64,000 nucleotides of DNA from Corynebacterium sp. p3-SID1145 (GTDB lineage: Bacteria; Actinomycetota; Actinomycetes; Mycobacteriales; Mycobacteriaceae). A program made the position numbers and the translations under genes. The first letter of the stretch is position 1, and the number at the start of each line of letters is the position of its first letter. Below, piece by piece: positions 7,867-17,800 of the stretch. A model generated the notes under the pieces. That model worked only from the letters and a program-made list of their open reading frames with translations. It was not told the DNA's origin and made no database searches. The stretch lies in NCBI GenBank assembly GCA_025144245.1, contig JALXXC010000003.1, forward strand, positions 62,001 to 126,000, written 5' to 3'.

Positions 7867-8973
7867 TTACGCGGATACGCCCGCTGGGGACGACTGTCGT
7901 TCCGGCAGCGTCGGGTCACCGGCGAACAGCTTCGGGCGGAGGCCGCGCATGACGTAGACGAGCCCAACGAGCACCGGGATCTCGATCAGCGGGCCGATGG
8001 TGCCCGCGAGCGCCTGCGCCGATTCCGCGCCGAAGGTGCCGATGGCCACCGCAATCGCCAGCTCGAAATTATTGCCCGCCGCGGTGAACGCCACCGACGC
8101 GGACTGCGCGTATCCCATTCCCGATGCCTTGGACACGATCAGGCCAAGGGCGAACATGCCCACGAAGTAGATCAGCAGCGGCACCGCCACCCGCGCAACC
8201 GTCCACGGCCGGGCGATGATCTGCTCGCCCTGGAGGGAGAACAGCAGCACGATCGTGTACAGCAGGCCGACCAGCGCCAACGGGGAGATCGCCGGAAGGT
8301 ATTTCTCTTCGTACCAGGTACGCCCCTTGGTCTTCTCCCCGATGATGCGCGAAAGCACACCGGCAAGCAGCGGGATGCCCAGGAAGACCAGGACCGAGGA
8401 CACGATGGCCCAGAAGGAGAAGTTCACCGACGTGGTGGACAACCCCAGCCAATTGGGCAGGATCTGCAGGTAGAACCAGCCCAGCACACCGAACATGAGC
8501 ACCTGGAAGACCGAATTGATCGCTACGAGCACCGCCGTGGCTTCACGGTCGGCGCACGACAGGTCCGACCACACCAGCACCATGGCGATGCAGCGCGCCA
8601 GGCCCACGATGATCAGGCCGGTGCGTAGCTCCGGCTCGTCGGCGAGGAAGAACCAGGCCAGCGCGAACATCACAGCCGGGCCGACGACCCAGTTGAGGAG
8701 GATGGAGACCACCATCAGCCGCTTATCGGTGGCGATCTCCTTCGTCTTGTCGTAACGCACCTTCGCCAACGGCGGGTACATCATCACCAGCAAGCCCAGC
8801 GCGATCGGCAGGGAGATCCTTCCGACCTCCATGCTCTGCAACGCACCGCTCAAGCCCGGGAACCAGTTCCCCAGCCCAAGCCCCAGCGCCATCGCCAGGA
8901 TGATCCACACAGGGAGAAATCGGTCGAGAAATGACATGCGCGCAGGTTCCCGCGCGGCAACTGGGTCGGACAT
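7867..8973 (-). CDS. acr3: ACR3-type arsenite efflux permease
   Basis: 368 residues and about ten membrane segments. ACR3/SBF-fold signatures: [20 protein letters not shown] at the N-terminus, [20 protein letters not shown] with the conserved functional cysteine, and [20 protein letters not shown] in the C-terminal half. Exports As(III), the product of ArsC. Start ATG 8973 follows AAAGGTGG. The gene is divergent from arsR and shares its promoter region; acr3-arsC form one transcript. Confidence 0.93.
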   Translation of the reverse strand: MSDPVAAREPARMSFLDRFLPVWIILAMALGLGLGNWFPGLSGALQSMEVGRISLPIALGLLVMMYPPLAKVRYDKTKEIATDKRLMVVSILLNWVVGPAVMFALAWFFLADEPELRTGLIIVGLARCIAMVLVWSDLSCADREATAVLVAINSVFQVLMFGVLGWFYLQILPNWLGLSTTSVNFSFWAIVSSVLVFLGIPLLAGVLSRIIGEKTKGRTWYEEKYLPAISPLALVGLLYTIVLLFSLQGEQIIARPWTVARVAVPLLIYFVGMFALGLIVSKASGMGYAQSASVAFTAAGNNFELAIAVAIGTFGAESAQALAGTIGPLIEIPVLVGLVYVMRGLRPKLFAGDPTLPERQSSPAGVSA

Positions 8974-8996
8974 AGCCCACCTTTCGTATCGACGAC

Positions 8997-9039
8997 TATC
9001 AATACGAAACGTAATGCTATTATCGATACCTGTCAATAT
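8997..9039. promoter_or_regulatory. candidate ArsR operator between acr3 and arsR
   Basis: The 81-base divergent intergenic region is AT-rich and holds TATCAATA, TATCGATA and GTCAATAT elements, partly palindromic and spaced about one to two helical turns apart. ArsR sites are usually imperfect dyads of this composition. Assignment is by position and composition only. Confidence 0.4.
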
Positions 9040-9054
9040 GAGAGAGTGAGAATC

Positions 9055-9402
9055 ATGGTCGCCCCGAACATCCCACCAGCAGCAGATCCAACAGCGTGCT
9101 GTTCGCTGAGCGCCGGTCCACTCACCAACGAGGAAACCGACCGCTACGCCCAGCTCTTCAAAGTGCTCGCCGACCCCGCCCGCCTACGACTCCTCTCCCA
9201 ACTCGCCGAAGACGGCTGCGGCCCCATCAGCGTCTCCGAACTCGCCAAGCAATCCGGACTGAGCCAACCCACGGTCTCCCACCACCTGAAGAAGCTCACC
9301 GACGCCGGCCTACTCACCAAAACCCGACGCGGAAAAACCGTCACCCACAGCGTCTGCCCCGCACCATTCGCCGAGCTGCGCACCGTCCTGCAGATGGACT
9401 AA
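9055..9402 (+). CDS. arsR: ArsR-family arsenic-responsive repressor
   Basis: 115 residues with a winged helix (ISVSELAKQSGLSQPTVSHH, then LKKLTDAGLLTKTRRGKTV). With the ATG at 9055 the three cysteines fall at residues 15, 16 (PTACCSL) and 55 (EDGCGP), the arrangement I recall as the As(III) site of C. glutamicum ArsR; this supports that start over GTG 9046. Represses the divergent acr3-arsC transcript and itself until arsenite binds. Confidence 0.93.
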   Translation: MVAPNIPPAADPTACCSLSAGPLTNEETDRYAQLFKVLADPARLRLLSQLAEDGCGPISVSELAKQSGLSQPTVSHHLKKLTDAGLLTKTRRGKTVTHSVCPAPFAELRTVLQMD

Positions 9403-9438
9403 CGCTGGCCAGGGAGATCATCATGAACCCGCAGCCGA

Positions 9439-10276
9439 CTACATCATCTGGGCCGCACAGTTTTCGGTCCATCCACTAGTGCCGTCGGTGAAAAATGTCG
9501 TGCCAGTCTCGTGAATGCTCGGATCACCGCAGGATGCAATCTGTTTTTCCATGACGTGCGGTTCTTCTTGCCCCGGCGCCTCGGTGTAACCGACGACCGG
9601 ATCCTCTTCAGGTTCAGCTGGAGCTGCGGGCGGCTGTTCAACGGTCGTCTCCTCAGCCGGCTGCTCGGACTTCTTCGTGGTCTGCTCGGAAGTCGACTCT
9701 GAGGTGGTCGCCTCTTCGGCAGCCTCTACCTTCGAGAGATCGAATTTTGAATTAGCAATTCCGAGTTCCTCCACTCCCTGCGGGATGAGGTAGGAACCGT
9801 AGATCCTCACTTTCTCACCCATTTTCGCAGGGAGGAAGTTCCACAGCTCCTGCTGTTGCGGGATATCACAAAACTTCGCCCATTCAGCTGTCGTCTTGAA
9901 GTCCTCAGAGTCCCAGGCAACTAGCGTCTCTGGCAACGCCCCAAGCTCGGCACCGGTTTCGTCGGTCACTTCCTTCGTAGCGGTAAGAACGCCATTGATC
10001 TGAACCAGCTGCATTCCGTCAGGCGCATCCTCCGCAATTAACGGAACTTCGCACTCACCGCCGAGCTGGATCTTTTTCGACCTTCAGTTCACCCGAGCAT
10101 TCATTCCCCGCGCAATCCACCGGAATTGAGTCACCGATCTGCGCAAACTCCGGCTTGGCTTCTTCGGTAGTCGTTTCCTGAGTTACGGTTTCCTCAGCAT
10201 GGTCCGTGGTGTCCGAACATCCCGCGAGTAAAAGAACACAACTAGCTAAGGTTGCACCGATAAGCCGCTTCATCAT
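9439..10276 (-). pseudogene. putative lipoprotein broken by a one-base frameshift
   Basis: The N-terminal part starts MMKRLIGATLASCVLLLAGC, a lipoprotein signal with Cys20, and ends after GELKVEKDPARR. The second part, in the next frame, reads IQLGGECEVPLIAEDAPDGM and continues to a stop at 9439. Removing one A from the A5 run at about 10078 joins them as GELKVEKIQLGGECE. The rest has a Thr/Ser/Glu-rich stretch (TTSESTSEQTTKKSEQPAEE) and a cysteine-bearing tail. Function unknown. Whether this is a real mutation or a homopolymer sequencing error cannot be told here. Confidence 0.75.
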
Positions 10277-10396
10277 TCATCCTTCGTTAATACAAAAATA
10301 CAAACCACGTTGAGAGCAGCGATCGGACTACCGAACCGATGCAAGCATTGTTTTAGATGATGCTATTCGTTCCAACGCTTTTGTTACGGTCGCTCA

Positions 10397-12262
10397 TTAC
10401 CGGGCTTCTAAGAGAGCTTCTCTCAATTCTCGGTCTACTGCGTAAATGCCCATCCCGCGAACGCCGCGGGTTAAGAGGACGTTGAGCTGATTCCGGAGTA
10501 AGGGTTCGCTGACATCGATCTTTTCGGTCTCACCATTGACAACCATTGTGCGCTTGTTGACGACGTTCGGGTTTTGACTTTCGGATGAATCGAAGACGAT
10601 TCTGCCCTCGCGGAGCTTTACTGACGGGCCGAGAATCACGCCCGCATAGTTGAGGTCGAAGCCCTGGATCGTGAAGATAGAACCGACTTCGTCCACCGTC
10701 GAGGCTCGCTCCGCCCACGAGAGGTTTCGCTCGGCACGTGAGTACTTAGCTTGGTTATTCCATGGCAAGCGGAAGTCACCGATCGTGATGTCCCAGGTTT
10801 CGCTATCTTGTGGACGTGTTTTCCCTGATGAGAATTTCCAGTCATACGTTGCAATCAGACGACTAAGGCCTTTCTCTGCCTCTGAGTCGTCATCCGGATC
10901 CGATTTCGAACGGATGACTTCGTGTAGCGCTTCGGGGGTATCGAAAATCTCAATTGAGTAGCGGTCGTTCGTAGGGATGGTGTCTACTCGCCCTTCATCG
11001 ACAAGCGCGCGAATCCACTCCTCTGCTGGCCCGTCCGAATCAATTCGCATTTGTTGGCTCAGATTGATGATGTTCTCGTCACCGGCTCGCTGCTGGAGTT
11101 CCTTGAGCTGCTCTTTACTCCAGTACTGGTTACCAGCTAGAACTTGGAGAGGATCGAAGACGGCTACAACGACATCGGCTAGCTCAAGGATGTCCTTCAG
11201 CTGGTTCTTACCACGGTAGGACTGTTTGCCTTGAGTCCAAAGCAGGTGAGCTTCGTCGATAAGCACGACATCTGCCTTGGTTCCTGCCTTCTGATGCTCC
11301 GAGATGAACTTGGTCGGCTTCATCACATGAGGACGCTTGTCATCGTGAAGGCCGAGCTTCTCGGCAATCTGCTCATAGACGGTGACCTGCTCATCATGGT
11401 TCACCAATAGAAACGCAGAAAAATCTGCCGGCAACCCCAATTCAGTGTCCGCTGAGCGAGCTTGGACTAGGTCATAAAAGACGCTACTGAGAAGAACAGT
11501 CTTTCCGGTTCCCGCGCCACCCTGGACAAGGATCAACTGCGATTCATCCCTGGTCCTATCGAATTCTTGCGGCGTCAAAGCGCGATCGACGGCCTCGAGA
11601 ATCTGCATTTTTGCGCTGACTTGCTGCTCATTCAGCTGGTGAAAAGGAGATGCTTTGAAAAGAGCTGATTCCCGGATCAAACGCTCCAACGGAAACAGAA
11701 CCTGATCATGTTTACGCAGACCCCGCCAAATGGAATGGAAGGTTTCATCCACGTACTCACGGGTGAAATAGTCCGTCTGAATATTGCGGCGAGCATTCGC
11801 CAAGCGCACAGAGTTTGCTCCTTTTACCCCATCGACACTGGACAGATACAGCATCAAGCGGTCCTCAATGTCGAGGGTGAGAGATTTATTGAACAGTGAG
11901 TGACCGATCACAATGATGGTCGAATCACCATCCCGGAAGACGTTCCAGTGCGAGGGATTCACATTCGCAGTCTCATCAACAGAATCGAGCACCGACTCGA
12001 GGTCACGCTCACTCAAATCGATCTTCTTCGGATCTACCTCAAGGTGGGTTTTTGTGCGCTGTGCAATGTTGTTCGTTTCGCCGACATAGACACGGTAACC
12101 ACCGTCAGCCACCTGGTAAATGACGTACACCGTCGGATATTTCAGAAGCAGCGTCGATGTCTCGTCATCAGCCTGGGCAACATCGGCTAGGAAGCGTTCC
12201 AAACTATCGGCGGAATAGCGGAACGACTCAATCACAGTTTTAGGCCGACCTCGAAGCTTCAC
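10397..12262 (-). CDS. GIY-YIG nuclease fused to DUF2075 (Schlafen-group 3-like) helicase
   Basis: 621 residues. The N-terminus has a GIY-YIG-type core: VYVIYQ near 45-50, YRVYVGETNNIAQR at 56-69, and a candidate catalytic glutamate in LDIEDRLMLYL (about 133). A linker follows, then a superfamily-1-like ATPase: Walker A QGGAGTGKTVLL (about 247-258), Walker B VVLIDEAHLLW (about 332-342), and later helicase segments FTIQGFDLNYAGVILGPSV and LNVLLTRGVRGMGIYAVD. DUF2075 proteins are predicted nucleic-acid helicases, often found in defence islands; a nuclease-helicase fusion suits cutting of foreign nucleic acid, which is inference. It stands alone on its strand, next to hipBA and decayed restriction genes. 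Confidence 0.88.
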   Translation of the reverse strand: MKLRGRPKTVIESFRYSADSLERFLADVAQADDETSTLLLKYPTVYVIYQVADGGYRVYVGETNNIAQRTKTHLEVDPKKIDLSERDLESVLDSVDETANVNPSHWNVFRDGDSTIIVIGHSLFNKSLTLDIEDRLMLYLSSVDGVKGANSVRLANARRNIQTDYFTREYVDETFHSIWRGLRKHDQVLFPLERLIRESALFKASPFHQLNEQQVSAKMQILEAVDRALTPQEFDRTRDESQLILVQGGAGTGKTVLLSSVFYDLVQARSADTELGLPADFSAFLLVNHDEQVTVYEQIAEKLGLHDDKRPHVMKPTKFISEHQKAGTKADVVLIDEAHLLWTQGKQSYRGKNQLKDILELADVVVAVFDPLQVLAGNQYWSKEQLKELQQRAGDENIINLSQQMRIDSDGPAEEWIRALVDEGRVDTIPTNDRYSIEIFDTPEALHEVIRSKSDPDDDSEAEKGLSRLIATYDWKFSSGKTRPQDSETWDITIGDFRLPWNNQAKYSRAERNLSWAERASTVDEVGSIFTIQGFDLNYAGVILGPSVKLREGRIVFDSSESQNPNVVNKRTMVVNGETEKIDVSEPLLRNQLNVLLTRGVRGMGIYAVDRELREALLEAR

Positions 12263-12435
12263 AGCATCTCAATGTACCAACCACGCGGCCTTCCTCTGTC
12301 TCTTTCTCGTCCGCATCGAGCCCCTAGCAACCTCGGTGAGAACACCCGAGCGAACAGAGCTGATTTGGTGTCGCACAGGGTTCGTAGGCTCATAAACACG
12401 AACAGCACTGTCGCTCATCGCCATGTGAGGAACAT

Positions 12436-13581
12436 TCACGCCCACAAATCGCGGCGTTTTGCCAGCACGCGCCGCAGGTCTCGTGCACGCCGAGGATCGA
12501 AGTCCGTGGCGGAGACAATCCGCTCCGCCGCCCCTTCGGTCACGCGCAATGCCGTGGCCATGATGCGTTCGGTGGCGCGTTCGGGTAGCCCGATCTCTCC
12601 ACAGAAATCGCGGAACTTCCTTCCGCTGATGTTGTCTTTTGCGCCCTGTACGGACAGGGCCATTGAGCTGTCGCCGTACGGGAGGGTGGAGGGGATGTCG
12701 TAGATGGGAGCGACCTCGACAATCGCTCCGCGCCAGATCATGGAGATGTTTTTTGCGTGCAGGTCGCCGTTTCCGGTCAACCATGCAAACGCCGTCTGAA
12801 AAGCAACCGAACGGGCCGTTAGGACGGGCGAGGAACTGACGCTCATGAGCGCCTGGGCAACATCCTCCATCGGGGGGTCATATTTTCCGCTCGGGTACAG
12901 CCCCATGATTTGCGCCGCGTCCTCAACGTGGAGGCGGGTGTCGCCTTCACGGTCGAAACGGGTGATCAGGAGACCGGGGCGCTGGTGGACGTCGTAAAGC
13001 AACTGCGCCTCGGCAAGCGGGTAACCTGCGGATTTCGCAATGTCGAAGCAGGCCTTTTCGTTCTCTACGAGTTTGGGGTACTCGGGCGGCGAGACTTTCA
13101 GGATGTAATCACGGCTCTGGCCTCGTACGGGTGCCGCGATGGTGCGTGCCGACGCTTTGTCCTGGACGCCTGGGACCGCAATGGGGTCTGCGATACCGGC
13201 ACGGGCGAGGGCGCCGGAAAAGTCGAGTTCACCGTCGAGGTCGATGGCTGCTGTTGTGGGACTCGGCGTCTGCCCGTGCGGAAGAACGCTAACGTCGCCA
13301 ATCGTGTCGCTACCGACGGCAAGAAGCAACGCGAGTTCATCGTCTAAAGATGCTTTCACGGTTCGCTTCAGCGTGGAAAGCCGACGTCCCTCCGGGAGAA
13401 GGTTGGTGAAAAACGGGGGAAGGGCGCCACCTGCTGCAACATAAGGGCCACCCGCGACTGGCAGTGTCGACGCGACAGGTTTCCCTGCAGAGATGAGATA
13501 CGCAAACTCCACCACGCCATCGTCGCGCTTGGAAAAATGACCTACCAGATCATTACCAACGTAGACGTCCGCGGCGATCAC
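12436..13581 (-). CDS. hipA: HipA-type serine/threonine kinase toxin
   Basis: 381 residues, normal length for HipA. N-terminal subdomain (ADVYVGNDLVGHFSKRDDG; FFTNLLPEGRRLSTL), the loop VPGVQDKASARTI, the catalytic segment AWLTGNGDLHAKNISMIW and the metal-binding YDIPSTLPYG. E. coli HipA phosphorylates glutamyl-tRNA synthetase and causes dormancy; the target here is unknown. GTG start overlaps the hipB stop by 4 bases (GTGA), so the antitoxin is made first and the pair is translationally coupled. All catalytic motifs look intact. Confidence 0.93.
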   Translation of the reverse strand: MIAADVYVGNDLVGHFSKRDDGVVEFAYLISAGKPVASTLPVAGGPYVAAGGALPPFFTNLLPEGRRLSTLKRTVKASLDDELALLLAVGSDTIGDVSVLPHGQTPSPTTAAIDLDGELDFSGALARAGIADPIAVPGVQDKASARTIAAPVRGQSRDYILKVSPPEYPKLVENEKACFDIAKSAGYPLAEAQLLYDVHQRPGLLITRFDREGDTRLHVEDAAQIMGLYPSGKYDPPMEDVAQALMSVSSSPVLTARSVAFQTAFAWLTGNGDLHAKNISMIWRGAIVEVAPIYDIPSTLPYGDSSMALSVQGAKDNISGRKFRDFCGEIGLPERATERIMATALRVTEGAAERIVSATDFDPRRARDLRRVLAKRRDLWA

Positions 13582-13793
13582 AATGCGCTACCCCTGTGCA
13601 CCGCAGGCTCGAGATCGTACCCAAGCACAGCGAGCACGTCGATGACTTTCCCGATCTCGGCGGACGGCTTGCCATGCTCCAGCTCGCGCAGGAAGCGGTC
13701 CGACACCTCCGCGAGTTCCGCGACATCCAGCTGTGTGAGCCCACGGGCTTTGCGCTGCTGGCGCACGAAGGCCCCCAAGGCCGCAGTGTCCAT
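13578..13793 (-). CDS. hipB: HipB-type antitoxin, XRE family
   Basis: 71 residues, essentially one helix-turn-helix: LGAFVRQQRKARGLTQLDVA, then ELAEVSDRFLRELEHGKPSA. Binds HipA and represses the operon in characterised systems. AGGAGA precedes the ATG at 13793. It is the first gene of the hipBA pair and its promoter lies in the 338-base gap towards 14131. Confidence 0.92.
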   Translation of the reverse strand: MDTAALGAFVRQQRKARGLTQLDVAELAEVSDRFLRELEHGKPSAEIGKVIDVLAVLGYDLEPAVHRGSAL

Positions 13794-14131
13794 AAGGGCT
13801 CTCCTAACGGATCGATCGTTCCGGAATGTTCACTCGGCACCTTATCGTACCCATCAGGTCCGACATTTCGGCGCGAACGTTCCTTTTTGTTGCACTTTGC
13901 CGTCGAATCCTCCTGCCGGACCCCATTTTCGGTGCGCTCGTTCCGCATGAGGAAGACCCGAACGATGAGCGGTTACCGTATGAAGGTGGCCTGTAAACGC
14001 GGACGCGGCGAAATGCCGGGGGCTAAGATCGCTGTCCTGACTTCCAAGAAAAACTTGAGCGCGTAGACAATAGTGGTCCTAAGAACCGAGATTCCGTAGG
14101 CAGTTCACCGAAGTTCGAACGAAGGATACTC
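13794..14131. other. 338-base gap between hipB and the DUF262 remnant
   Basis: Holds the hipBA promoter (reading leftwards) and the ribosome-binding site GAAGGA of the DUF262 remnant (about 14121). Several CGTTCC/GGAACG-type hexamers occur between 13815 and 13945 and could be HipB half-sites. A 40-codon open stretch at about 13948-14066 has no ribosome-binding site and no recognisable motif. Nothing else is seen. Confidence 0.4.
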
Positions 14132-14395
14132 ATGCCCGCCATTTTCAAGACCGTCCCCTGGCAAGTCGATCAGCTCGTCTCCGGGGTGAAACAGGGAAGC
14201 ATTAGCCTGCCGGATCTGCAGAGGCCGTTCGTGTGGCCGGCAACGAAGGTGCGCGACCTCTTCGATTCGATGTACAAGGGCTACCCAGTCGGCGCACTGA
14301 TGTTCTGGGATGTGTCCGAGGACGGTGCAACCAGAAAGATCTCAGGTCAAGTCCCGTGTAGTGGTGTACCTGTGTGTGCTTTCGGCTCGGTATGA
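14132..14395 (+). pseudogene. N-terminal fragment of a DUF262 (GmrSD-type) restriction protein
   Basis: The first ~70 residues match the DUF262 N-terminus: WQVDQLVSGVKQGSISLPDL, QRPFVWPATKVRDLFDSMYK, GYPVGALMFWDVSE. This includes the DLQRxxVW motif that forms the nucleotide-binding/NTPase site in GmrS-like domains. Homology stops near 14350 and an unrelated tail runs to a stop; full-length members have several hundred residues. It is directly followed by a remnant of an Mrr-type gene, so a deletion has probably joined two restriction genes. ATG 14132 keeps a good ribosome-binding site. Confidence 0.8.
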
Positions 14396-14403
14396 AGTTC
14401 GGG

Positions 14404-14787
14404 GTTTGGTTAGGCGGTTCGCTAGCTAAAGCAACAAGAACTCAGCTCACGAATGATGCTGGAATTGACGGGGTAATCGACTAGGACGCACTCGGGCTCA
14501 ACCGCGTGTATGTTCAAGCCAAACGCTACGCAGAACAGCACACAGTTGGACGGCCAGAAATACAGGCTTTCGTCGGTGCATTACATGGAGCGCAGGCCAA
14601 CCAAGGTGTTATCCTAACCACGTCTACTTTCACTCCATCCGCGAAAGCCTACGCAGAATCTGTTCAGCTGCGAGTTGTACTCGTCGATGGGTCAATGCTC
14701 TCCCAATTGATGGTTAGACACAGAGTGGGAGTGCAAACGAAACGCACGATCCATCTCGTCGAAATCGATGAGGATTACTTCGATTAG
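14404..14787 (+). pseudogene. remnant of an Mrr-type restriction endonuclease with internal stop
   Basis: Reading frame gives TNDAGIDGVID-stop-DALGLNRVYVQAKRYAEQ, then PEIQAFVGALHGAQANQGVI, LTTSTFTPSAKAYAESV and a C-terminal DEDYFD. The Mrr catalytic core D...(Q/E)AK is visible (GIDGVID and VQAKRY); the TAG at 14482-14484 most simply replaces a CAG codon. The N-terminal DNA-binding half is absent. A GTG at 14506 could still start the C-terminal piece, but it would lack the first catalytic aspartate. Mrr enzymes cut methylated DNA. Confidence 0.85.
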
Positions 14788-14856
14788 GAAATTGATTTCG
14801 CACATCAGCTCGATTGATGCGCTGCCGCTGTCCGGAGTGTGCCTTATTTTAGGGAC

Positions 14857-17800
14857 ATGAGCGCGCGCAACGGATACGCAGTCATAGATCTGGAAACCAC
14901 CGGGTTCAGTGGGGCCGACCGAATCATTGAAATCGGCATCGCATTTCTCTCCCCCGACCTCGCGTTAGAGAGCACGTGGGAAACCTTGGTACAGCCGAAC
15001 CGGGACGTAGCGAATAGCCACATCCACAAACTGACGCCGACGGAGCTGCGGGACGCACCAACGTGGGAGGAGGTCGCACCGGTTCTGGCGCAATTGCTCA
15101 ACGGGCGAGTCGGCGTTGCCCATAACGCCCCCTTCGAGAAGCGATTTCTGACCAAGGAGTTCAAACGCGTCGGCATTCCCACCAATGTCGCGGACGCAAC
15201 TTGGGTGGATACACGGGTGTTAGCGTCCGACCACCTCGGACGAGGAAAGCTTGCTGAAGCACTCGTCATGTTGGGTATCACCAACGAGCTGCCGCACGCA
15301 GCTCTAGCGGATGCAATGGCGACAGCTCAACTACTTCACGAGCTATGCACGCACTGGGGTGCACGCTTCACCGGCACGCCGCTCAGTTTCATTGTTGAGC
15401 CGGGAACCACGAAACAGCCGCGTCTGCTCAGCCGCGATCAAGTTCAGAACAGGGGCGACTGGCTGGCGCGCGTCGCACAGTCACTGCCCACCGGCGGCGC
15501 CAACGCGAGTTCCGCATACAGCGAATTGTTGCGTGTGGCTCTCGCAGACCGGCGACTGACCGCCGAAGAGATGCGGCAGCTCGCGCAGGCTGCAGAGGCG
15601 GAGGGGCTTACTGCCGAAGACACCGCGGAGATACATGAAGATTTCCTCCGTCAGGTCGCCATAGAAGCATGGATGGACGGTGTCATCACCGACACCGAGA
15701 AAAACGATCTGCTTAACCTGGCCGACCTGCTCGACGTCAGACCGGTTGTCGTACGTGAACTTTTTGCCACGCCCCAAGCAGGATCAGTGGAGAACTGGAT
15801 CCGGCTAAACCCGGGTGACCGCATCGCGCTCACCGGTTCGATGGAACTGCCACGCGAGACATGGGAAGCACGCGCTGCCGCCTACGGTCTGCAAACAGGC
15901 GGCGTGAGTAAGAAAACGGTGCTGGTCGTTGCCGCCAATCCGGATTCGCGCAGCGGCAAGGCGCGCCGGGCACAGGAACTGGGCATCCCCATCATCAGCG
16001 AGAAGCACTTCGCCTCGCTGCTTGCCGGTTTGGAGGCCTCTGCCCTAGAAGAGGTGGAATCGGCCAAGGCTGCTGATGAGCAGGAACGTGCTCAAGCTAG
16101 CGCTGCAGGTACTGACACTGCACCGATCCAGTCGCAGTCTCTCCGTTTCAGTTGGGTATCGACAGTTCTGCCGGGTTCTTCCGATTCCGATCTCCAGAAC
16201 AACGAAATCGCCTCTCTGTGGATCAAGCACTACCCCGCCCTGCAACTGCGGGAGATCTCACCGGTGCTCACCCAGGACATCATCATCGATCTCTCCGGCT
16301 CCAGCGCCAGCAAAGCCGGAGAGATCTGGGCTGATCGGTTCGATCCGATGCTCACTGCCACTGTCCAGGACCTCCGCGACCTGCCCGGTGTCGGGGTGAA
16401 GCGTCTCGAGCGCATGGTCGAAGCTGTCATTCTTGCCGCCATCGACGTAGAGGCACAGGACGCCGCTGCCGCAGATGATTACATCGGTCACTTCTCCGAT
16501 CCCTATGTCACAGAACCAATCAGCGAAGAAGCGCGCGTGCCTGCCGAAGAGGTCGATCTCCTGCGCGGCTGGCTCGCCCTCAACGGCGTGCGGAGACTGC
16601 CGGAGGAAATGAACCGGGCGGTTCCGAACATCAAAAAGCGATATGCCCACGGTGATGCCATGGCTGCCTTGTTCGCATACTGCGCCGGTGAGCTTGACGC
16701 TGCATGCGGCGATGACGACCGCAAACGGGCTATCGTTTCATCGCGTTATCTGGGTAACTCGACGTTGGACGAAATCGGTCAACAGTTTGGCATCAGCCGT
16801 GAACGCGTCCGACAATTGGAAACTCAGCTGAAGAGCGACTTCAATGCTCCTTCGACGCTGAGCGCGGCGGTGGCGCAAAAGCTCGCCGACGAGGTGCTCC
16901 CCCTTTCCCGCCGCGAATCCTTCCTGGAAATATTCCCTGAGCTGACTCACCACGCCGAACCCTTCAGTGGGACCTACGAGCAGTATTTCCTGATGTGGAA
17001 GCTCTGGTCTGTCGACGGCGAATGGCTCGTTTCCCCTGATTTTTCGGATTCCGTCAAAGAAGCGTTGGCGGGGTGCTCCGACGAGAATAATGTGGCACGG
17101 CTGGACAATGTCGTGCGCGCCCTCGGCGTGGATGAACAGCAATTCATCCAGTGGCTTCCAAATCTGTCTGGTGTGCTGCTACTTCCGGACAGCGAGCACC
17201 TCATCATTGCGTCCAACCATCAAGACCGCGCAATCGGAGTGCTCTCCATGAAAGGCGAGCCGATGGGCGTGGAGGAGATTGTTGATGCGCTCGGAATCGA
17301 CGTCAACCCGCGGTCCCTGGCGAACCAGCTGGCTGCCGACGCCCGCATTTCGAGGGTCGGCTACAACCTGTATGCGCTCAGCATCTGGGAAATGGAGGAA
17401 TTCTCCTCCATCAATTCCTGGATCATGCAACGAATCGAAGCATCTGAAACCGGGAGTGTCCCATTGGACCAACTCATTGCGGACGCCCCGAAATTCAACG
17501 TCAGTGAGAACTCCGTTCGTGCTTACGCTGCCGGAAGCGACTTCGATGTCATCAATGGCAGTGTGACGCTGACCACAGGCTCCGGCGAGTTTATCGAAGA
17601 CGAAGCGCAGGACTACCGCGATCTTTATTGGCGCGACGGTGCCTGGGAATTGCTCCTCACCATCACCACCGACCATCTGCGCGGTTCCGGCTTCCAGGTG
17701 CCCCGTGGAGTAGCTGGAATCTATCAGGTGCCGGTTGGAGGCGAAGTGCCTGTGCCTAGCCGCCTCGGCGAGCAATTCGTCCGAGTGAACAAGTTGAAGC

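Noticed and set aside
9439..10276. Programmed ribosomal frameshift in the lipoprotein
   Set aside because: The A5 run lacks a proper slippery heptamer and no downstream pseudoknot is evident; mutation or sequence error is simpler.
13596..14066. 156-codon plus-strand frame over hipB and the gap
   Set aside because: Antisense to hipB for most of its length; remainder lacks a start signal and motifs.
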